A DNA stretch of 42,039 nucleotides from the NCBI GenBank assembly GCA_964546285.1, contig CAZJJK010000015.1:1-42039 (forward strand). The letters run 5' to 3'. The position numbers and the translations under genes were made by a program. The stretch is from CAZJJK01 sp964546285 (GTDB lineage Bacteria; Spirochaetota; Spirochaetia; Treponematales; Breznakiellaceae). This document shows positions 33,201-39,200 of the stretch, piece by piece; positions within the stretch are counted from its first letter, which is position 1, and every line of letters starts with the position of its first letter. Under the pieces are notes generated by a model that saw nothing but the letters and a program-made list of their open reading frames with translations, searched no databases and had not been told where the DNA came from.

Positions 33201-34000
33201 TGGATCAGCGTCGGCAAGAAGCGGCTGAATTGGAAGCCCAGTTTGTGAAAATAAAGCGTTTGGAAGACGATGTTGGCGCTAAGATGACTCGTTTCCTTAC
33301 GGAGAAACGGCGTGTGGAACTGATGGAAGCCGATTTTAAACGCCTTATCCTGACCTCTCAATCGGTGGATGAAAAACTGGCTCAGGTGACGGCCTCCGAT
33401 GATACGCTGCAGAATTTACAAGCCCAGCTGCGTCGTTTGGAGGACGCCGCCGCCGACGCTGAAGCGAAATACCAGAGAATAGAAAAAAAGAACCAAATTT
33501 TAGACGCTACCGCTGAAGGCATAGACCGCAATTTTCAAGCTCTGCGGGAGGCGGAAAGTCTGGCTAAGCGCTTTGATGAGGAGTTGGCTCGCGTCGGCGC
33601 CGAGTTGGGTCAATTACGCGGTACGGTGGAGAAGATCGCGGCCGATAAGGAAAAGGCCGATGCTGTCGCGGAAAAACTGTCTCAGCTTGATGATACCCTA
33701 TTGGACTTGGAGGAGCGTTCGGAAGCGCTGCAAAAAGCGAGAGAATGGCTGGCTAGAACGGAAACGAGACTTTCGGAAGTCTCTAAGCAGGCGCAGGATC
33801 AGGTCAAGTTGATGGGGAGCTTGCTAAAGGCTGAAGGTCAAAAAGGGCTTTCCCGAGACAAAGGCGCCCCGCCGCTGGGTGTGCGCGAAACCGTGGTAAA
33901 GCTAGCGCATCAGGGTTGGTCGGTTGATGAGATAGCCAGGGCTGTTAAGCTGTCAAAGGGCGAGGTTGAATTGATTCTTGAAATCTCTCCCAATATGTGA
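30251..34000 (+). CDS. Giant membrane-anchored coiled-coil protein with C-terminal HTH
   Basis: This 1249-residue protein has an N-terminal membrane anchor (residues about 4-22, MGNLLTLGLVLVILIVFRQL) followed by about 1150 residues of nearly unbroken charged helix, rich in Glu, Ala, Arg and Lys. The last 37 residues (VVKLAHQGWSVDEIARAVKL, then SKGEVELIL) look like a helix-turn-helix. GGGGAG lies nine bases before the ATG. Residues 288-359 carry four 18-residue repeats. It has no ATPase motif, so it is not an SMC protein. The predicted rod of about 170 nm if fully extended, held at the membrane and pointing into the cytoplasm, suggests a cytoskeletal or nucleoid-tethering role, which is inference. 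I recognise no named family. Confidence 0.85.
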   Translation: MFTMGNLLTLGLVLVILIVFRQLDRNNRSLDKVRKYGERLREELGSFVSGREEAVKDYAVELDVQQKAAKELLKRVAAVEDGLAVRAEGIAKIDERIAAYDKALEELIRMTGRAQENLERLKNETEFTDGMDKRVKEVKIFLERLEKQLGDVELRFERENADALERTQEAVIAALRSTISDLQASAETAERRVEEHRDAIMAVEKTRAVNLARDVEEIKALSATALEQARAEAEKLETSVFTKLKDQAIERSTRFQSAVEEKLSQFQELSKQRLAEVQSLSKGFKEAWKRDAAELDEKRREGREEWKRDIQELGSLARANKEEWKRDLGEFSVLVRTVREEWKRDAAELKTMVEAIKATIKKESAAITTESVSILRAELAELEADHGQRLAALRRDTDLSIQNLREKQAEVEKKLSDDQAELGETLRGENQAAIRELQAAYKAAASDLESAHSAAVAALHADEQRRADEIVATLSALSADTARINQEAVDREAALKNVYGELEEEVEKRTADLRTALTKIEEELLRDAGEDAGRRQNELRDAFDSALAASSDHLDSESRRLDELAAAASETARDLNEKLDALKIDIEERLVDAAENAERKVLETTERRLEVYRDAQEARFTELSRVADDVGRFDAELRASMSAAENRVRADFALFEKEAATARQTALDAFTQDTRSLREDLSGVEQELLALKERAYDNVSEKLRLFEDDFFKDLTKRGEEIELSLDTWRGEQEKVLRALAEASAGERQALEADYSERLREKFSELAEKTSSDLERLKEQTSAFEDGIREQLVAADQALKSFSDQLAGDLDDARQAAATATKAEIGRHSLAMAELLKKDQRGIEEALHDLAASIEDRRGEILSSMESAYKESEAWQARIAQQVKDGNLAVDENRRRLRELASESDERLAALRSQIKDAHDEADGFRLELSNKTEEQLRLLDASVKDIDRRIKEFIGQTKLFERADELKTALERSIEDFRSDLDALDQRRQEAAELEAQFVKIKRLEDDVGAKMTRFLTEKRRVELMEADFKRLILTSQSVDEKLAQVTASDDTLQNLQAQLRRLEDAAADAEAKYQRIEKKNQILDATAEGIDRNFQALREAESLAKRFDEELARVGAELGQLRGTVEKIAADKEKADAVAEKLSQLDDTLLDLEERSEALQKAREWLARTETRLSEVSKQAQDQVKLMGSLLKAEGQKGLSRDKGAPPLGVRETVVKLAHQGWSVDEIARAVKLSKGEVELILEISPNM
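31112..31327 (+). repeat. Four tandem 54-bp (18-residue) coding repeats
   Basis: TGG codons opening the motif WKRD occur at 31112, 31166, 31220 and 31274, exactly 54 bases apart. The units are WKRDAAELDEKRREGREE, WKRDIQELGSLARANKEE, WKRDLGEFSVLVRTVREE and a diverging fourth, WKRDAAELKTMVEAIKAT. Eighteen residues equal five turns of alpha helix, so every Trp points to the same face. Confidence 0.9.
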
Positions 34001-34048
34001 AACGGCGCTTGCCCCTCTTCCATAACGACGTATAAAACTGAGGCGAAT

Positions 34049-36298
34049 TTATCGAACTTCGTAATATATACTTGTACTTTCTTCCCCATTGCTTAGTTCC
34101 AGACGGTGCGCCCCTTTATCCAATTGATGCCATAGCCGAAGAGGGAATGAGCCCTCATGAATCTTATTTGTGTCCACATAGAGGACAGCGGTGCCAGTGC
34201 CTGTGGCTTCTATAGTAAGTTGTTGCTTGTCTAAGGGGAGGCTGGGGTCCAGGTAAAAAAGGGAGCCGTCTAAAGGCCGAAGGATGGCGAGTTCGGCATC
34301 CTTGTAAGCGTCTGACGAGCGGTATCTGTAGCGCGAAAGCCAAGTTTGGTATTCTTGCGGATAACGAAGTTCTACCCCCCTAGGTCCCTTAATGTGCCAA
34401 TCGCAGGGAGCTGGTTCTGTCCCAGGCTTGAACCATTCCGTTATAGTGTGCGGACAGGCCGAGGTGGCCGCCATGCCGGAAAGCCCGCAAATAGATACAC
34501 GCGAGAAGCCTTCCAGCGGCGGAAAGGCCTCATGAGAGCTAAACGCTTCTAAAACATTGCGCATAACGGAGGCGGGATACCCCGAATCAGCGGTGCCAAC
34601 CACCGTTTGTCCCCCGAAATTGCCTAGCCATACGCCGCCCAAGAGATCCGCCGTAAAACCGACCGCCCAGATATTATTGAATTGATTGCTGGTCCCCGTT
34701 TTCATAGCGCCTTCAAAGGTTAGCCGATTGGTGCCATCCCTTCCAAAACTAAGGACGCGGTCAGGGTGTCGGGTCAGCATATCGCGAACTAGGAGGGCCG
34801 TTGTCGGTTCGTACACAAGCTTAGGCTTGTCCCTCTCCTCATCCAGCTGGGTCGCGGCATTTTGCTCTAAAAGGGTCCTGATGGGGATGAATTCACCTTG
34901 GTGAAGAAATATGCCGTACGCTTGTGTCAATTCAAATAGACTGATTTCGGCGTTTCCCAGCGCCAGGCCCAAACCCAAAGAGCCTTTTTGGCTCTCCAAG
35001 GACTGAAAGCCAGACCTGATAAGGCGCTCAGTGAAGGGAATAACTCCAAGTCTGCCAAGCATATACACGGCTGGTACATTTAGGCTGGAAGCGAGAGCCT
35101 GCCTAAGCCGGACAGGGCCGTTAAATTGATCATTAAAATTCGCGGGGGTGTAAACCTCGGTCCCACCAAAGTCAGTGGGTATATCAGGCAAGATCGATGC
35201 CGGCGTAAAGCCTTCTTCCAGCGCCAAAGCGTAGAGAAAAGGCTTTAAAGTGCTTCCCGGCTGACGTCTCATTGTGACGCCGTCTACTTGTCCCTGGTCC
35301 GTCTCGTTGAAAAAATCCGCGGATCCAACCCAAGCCGCCACAGTCATATCGTCTGGTCGGATAAATAGAGCGGCCGCGTTCGATACGCGCTTGGCTCGCG
35401 CTTCTTCTACCGTCTGTTTCAGTAAAGCTTCTATATAGCTTTGTAACTCAAGCTCTATACCTGTCCAAAAAACTGTTTTCCCGTCAGCCGCCGCTATATC
35501 GCCGCGCATTGATAGCCAACGAATAAAATGGGGGGCGTGAAAGGGCCAAAGACCCGCTCGGTTCGGATCACGCAGCTGGTCATAGCTTTTTTCCAAAAGA
35601 GCCAATTCAAGGGTCCGATCAGCCAGCCTAAGAACCGCCGCGCGATTATTTTCTTGTTCAGCAAAGGGGTCGTATGCGCTGGGACTGCGCGGCACCACCG
35701 CGAGTATGGACAGTTCCGCTCGGGATAGCTCATGTATATTTTTTCCATAGAAAACCCGCGCCGCGGCGGGAAAGCCTTCTATATTTCGGCCAAAGGGCAC
35801 AAGGTTAAGGTAGAGTTCCAGGGCGCCTTTTTTCCCAAGACGACGTTCCAACTGTGCCGCTTCCCAGGCCTCCATAAGCTTACCGACCGTCGCTTTCTCG
35901 CCGGTTTTCCTAAGGATACGAGCCAACTGCATGCTGATAGTGGACGCTCCGGAAACAATACGGCCAGAGCTTATGTTTTGAAAAGCCGCGCGGATTATGC
36001 TAAGTGGATCAAAGCCGGGATGGAAGTAAAAACGACGATCCTCGGCGGCGATAACGATATCGATAAGCTCTTTTGGGAGTTTTTCTAAGGGGACAAAAAC
36101 GCGGCGCAAACCCTGTTCAAGCGGCAGTATTTGCAGCTCTTCCCCATTTTTGGCTAAAAATACGCGGCTGAAACGTATACCGTCCAATTGGGCTTGAGCC
36201 GAGTAAGGAAGGATAAGCGGGACCGCCCAAGCGAGGAGCGCGGCGGCGGCGGCGATCGCCGCCGCCGCCGCGAAGCGCTTTTTACGGCTTAATGACAA
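34049..36298 (-). CDS. pbpC: Penicillin-binding protein 1C (transglycosylase/transpeptidase)
   Basis: A bifunctional peptidoglycan synthase of about 749 residues. I start it at the TTG at 36296-36298, preceded by GGAGGG with 8 bases between; the frame is open to 36337 but no site supports that. A membrane anchor lies near residues 8-32 (FAAAAAIAAAAALLAWAVPL). The GT51 part shows AAEDRRFYFHPGFDP and SGASTISMQLAR. The transpeptidase part shows the active-site STLKP, the SLN motif in SSLNVPAVY and KTGTSNQF. A C-terminal PBP1C-type domain (ILRPLDGSLFYLDPSLPLDK) follows. It overlaps the alpha-2-macroglobulin gene by 17 bases and is cotranscribed with it, as in many proteobacteria. Confidence 0.93.
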   Translation of the reverse strand: MSLSRKKRFAAAAAIAAAAALLAWAVPLILPYSAQAQLDGIRFSRVFLAKNGEELQILPLEQGLRRVFVPLEKLPKELIDIVIAAEDRRFYFHPGFDPLSIIRAAFQNISSGRIVSGASTISMQLARILRKTGEKATVGKLMEAWEAAQLERRLGKKGALELYLNLVPFGRNIEGFPAAARVFYGKNIHELSRAELSILAVVPRSPSAYDPFAEQENNRAAVLRLADRTLELALLEKSYDQLRDPNRAGLWPFHAPHFIRWLSMRGDIAAADGKTVFWTGIELELQSYIEALLKQTVEEARAKRVSNAAALFIRPDDMTVAAWVGSADFFNETDQGQVDGVTMRRQPGSTLKPFLYALALEEGFTPASILPDIPTDFGGTEVYTPANFNDQFNGPVRLRQALASSLNVPAVYMLGRLGVIPFTERLIRSGFQSLESQKGSLGLGLALGNAEISLFELTQAYGIFLHQGEFIPIRTLLEQNAATQLDEERDKPKLVYEPTTALLVRDMLTRHPDRVLSFGRDGTNRLTFEGAMKTGTSNQFNNIWAVGFTADLLGGVWLGNFGGQTVVGTADSGYPASVMRNVLEAFSSHEAFPPLEGFSRVSICGLSGMAATSACPHTITEWFKPGTEPAPCDWHIKGPRGVELRYPQEYQTWLSRYRYRSSDAYKDAELAILRPLDGSLFYLDPSLPLDKQQLTIEATGTGTAVLYVDTNKIHEGSFPLRLWHQLDKGAHRLELSNGEESTSIYYEVR

Positions 36299-39200
36299 AC
36301 AGCGTGCCCTCCGATCTACCAAATACTTCGGGCTCAAACTCTAAGCTGGCGCTGGCGGGCGGAGTGGGATAGATACCGGGGGTGGTAACCCGCACAAGGA
36401 AGGTCACGGTTCGTGTCCCCGCGTAGAAATCGGTCCAACGGTAAACCATCATATTGTCCAGGGCAAAGCTATCAGGCCGGTACCAATACCATTCCCAATC
36501 AAAGCCGTCCCAGCTTACATAGCCTTCGGCGACAACATCGATAGTATCGCCGTAGACGGTTTCCCTAGTGATGACTTCGCTCTGATTACCGCCCTGATCC
36601 AGGAATTTGCCGCTGGTAACAAAGGTCGGATCAATAATCTCTACCCCATTAGGGATGGGCACCAACAGTTCCAAGCGTTGGCGACGTTTCGTTGAAGAAA
36701 CATCCACGCGCACCCGGTAGGTTTCGCCAAGTTTTAGATCCTTTTCACCAACTTTTTCGCCATCCAGCGTTTCATACCGTAAATTAACTTCTATCCCCTC
36801 GTCTCTGGCTATCGCGGTTTCATTGGGTAAGGCATAGCGAAGTATCGTCGTGTAATAAACCGGAGTATCGCCGGTCTTGATAAAGCTTAATGGCAGCAGC
36901 GTATCGCGCTTTAGCGACGCGAGGGGCGCTTCTTCCAGGTACAGCTCGGATGCGGCTTGCGGCTTATTGGCGCTAAGCTCGAACGAGCTTAAAGACAGAC
37001 TATCGGCGGTAATCTTTACTGTCGCGTTTCCCCTGGCTGGTCCCTCGGCGTCTAGTAAGGGAATAAAACCAAGCAAGGTCCAGAGATCGTCATTGGAGCA
37101 ACGCCAGTGACGTTCGCTTTTATTCAAAGCTCCGGCTATACGTTGAATGAGTCCTCTGTCCTCGCCTAGCTCTTGGGCGTTTTTGAGTAAAATAGCCATT
37201 TCCGCTAGGTCGGAACTCCAGTAATTAGTCACCTCATAGGTTTCCTTAATATCAACTGTTTGCGTGCCTATGAGCATAAAATTCTTTGATCGCCGGTAAA
37301 CTCGCTCGGCTGAAGTTTTGTCGCTCGCGCCTAGATAGGCTTGAGCCAAGAGCCCATAGCCGCCAAGGCCTAGCTTGTCTTCATACGCTTCCGTTTCCTT
37401 TAGATAAGAGACATCGGCCTTTCCCCCCTGAGCTAAGACCATATTAGTGTACGCGTGGTAGTAAGGGCTGAATTTCGACATGTTGGATTTCTGTCCATTC
37501 AGGTAGATAAGCAGCTTGGAGAGGTCTGGGGCGGAATCGGTCTTGTACGAGCGGGACGCGGCGAATTCCAAGAAATGAGCCGTTAATAGGCTGATATAGG
37601 GATCACTGATATAGGGGCGCCAATGATAGCTCCCTATGTAAATACCGCCGTCGCTCAATTGGCGGCTCTTCAGTTCCGCTAATAAGGCCGCCGTATAATC
37701 CGGTCCCTCTCCCGAATACATATGGGCGAAGCAATACAATAAACGGCCATAAAAACTCAACCAAGGCCAACTCGCCGCGTAGTCCAAAAGACGATTTAGC
37801 GAGGGTTCTATATAAGGCCGCAGGGTAGACGCGCTTATCAGCTCAAGCCCGCCATAGCCGGCGGAAACCGCGCTTGGAAGGATAAGCCCTTCCGTGGCTG
37901 AGTTCTCGTCTCGCGCTATAGTCCCGACCGTCGTGAAAGCTTCTTTCACCAAAGGCTTTTCCACTATGACCGTTTCTATTAGCTTGTCGTTAATGACAGC
38001 GCCTTTAACGGTGAAACTGATAGTCCCTTGGCCGGCTTCCGTCGCGGATAGAATGAAGGGCACTTCATAGGAGCCGTTTGGAGCTAAGGTCGCCGTCCTT
38101 GTTTTCGCTCCGCCAATACTGAGGATATCGCTTTCCGCGCTTACCTCAACGGTCTGCGTTTTTGACGTCAAGTTTTTCAAGACGACGCCGGCGGCGGCGG
38201 TATCACGATTTCGGAATTTTCTGGGCAGGGCGGCTCGCACATTGATAGGATTTTGGACTAAGATTTCTCCTTCTTGCACCCCAACCCGGCTGCCGCTTAG
38301 GGCCATGGCGGTAACGCGATAACTTGTAAGCGAATCCGGTAAGGTAAAGCGGACGGTGGCTTCTCCCTTGCTATCGGTTTGAACGAAGGGCTCAAATAAG
38401 GCCAAGGGCCTAAAGTCCGAACGCTCTTGGGGTTTATCTCCATCGCCGCCGGTTAGGGCGGAGGTGTCATAGGCTACCGGTTTCATTAAAAGGCGCCGGC
38501 TGTCGTCCCCTTCCACGCCTAGAGGGAAATTCTCCACGCCGTAGAAAAAGTCAACCGGATCAGGCACATGATAATTGATAAGGTCAAGGACGCCTCGGTC
38601 CACGGCTAAAGCGCTTATTTCCGCGCCGGCGACTGGTTTCCCCTCCCTTGTAACCCTTATCGATATTTCGGCCTCCGAGCCCGGCCGGTAGCTGGGTTCG
38701 CTTGGGCTTATGCTGATATCCAGCTCTATTGGTCGGGTGGACACTCTGAGCCCGACAATGCCGAACAAGCTTCTCGGTCGGCCCAAGTCTGGATCGTCTA
38801 TGGAACTAGGCGGAGCTTCGCGTTTGGTGAAAGAGCTGAGGGCTACATATACAACCGGAACGTGTTTTTCTTGAATAGGAATTTCGATTAGGCTTTGACC
38901 GCCTTCCAAGTGAATAAGACGCTCCTCAAATATACCCTCCCGTTCTACGGTAAGCAGATAGTCTCCCGTCTCAATGGGGCTGCGCACCAAGACGCGGGCG
39001 CTTTCACCTGGCATATATTCTTCTTTATCAGCGATCAGCTCTATGTCGGATGGCGTTTCGGAGGCGCGGCGTATCCATTGACTGCCGGTAGCGTAGAAGC
39101 GTATCACGGTTTTTGCCATGCGGCCCTGCGCGTCCTTTGACTCAACGGCTAAGAGGTAATCGCCGGCTTCCTTTACGCTGAAAGACCAACTCGCTTTACC

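Noticed and set aside
30251..34000. SMC/RecN-type ATPase
   Set aside because: No Walker A, Walker B or signature motif is present; only the long coiled coil is similar.
34001..34048. Terminator between the convergent coiled-coil and pbpC genes
   Set aside because: No stem with a T-run could be found in these 48 bases.
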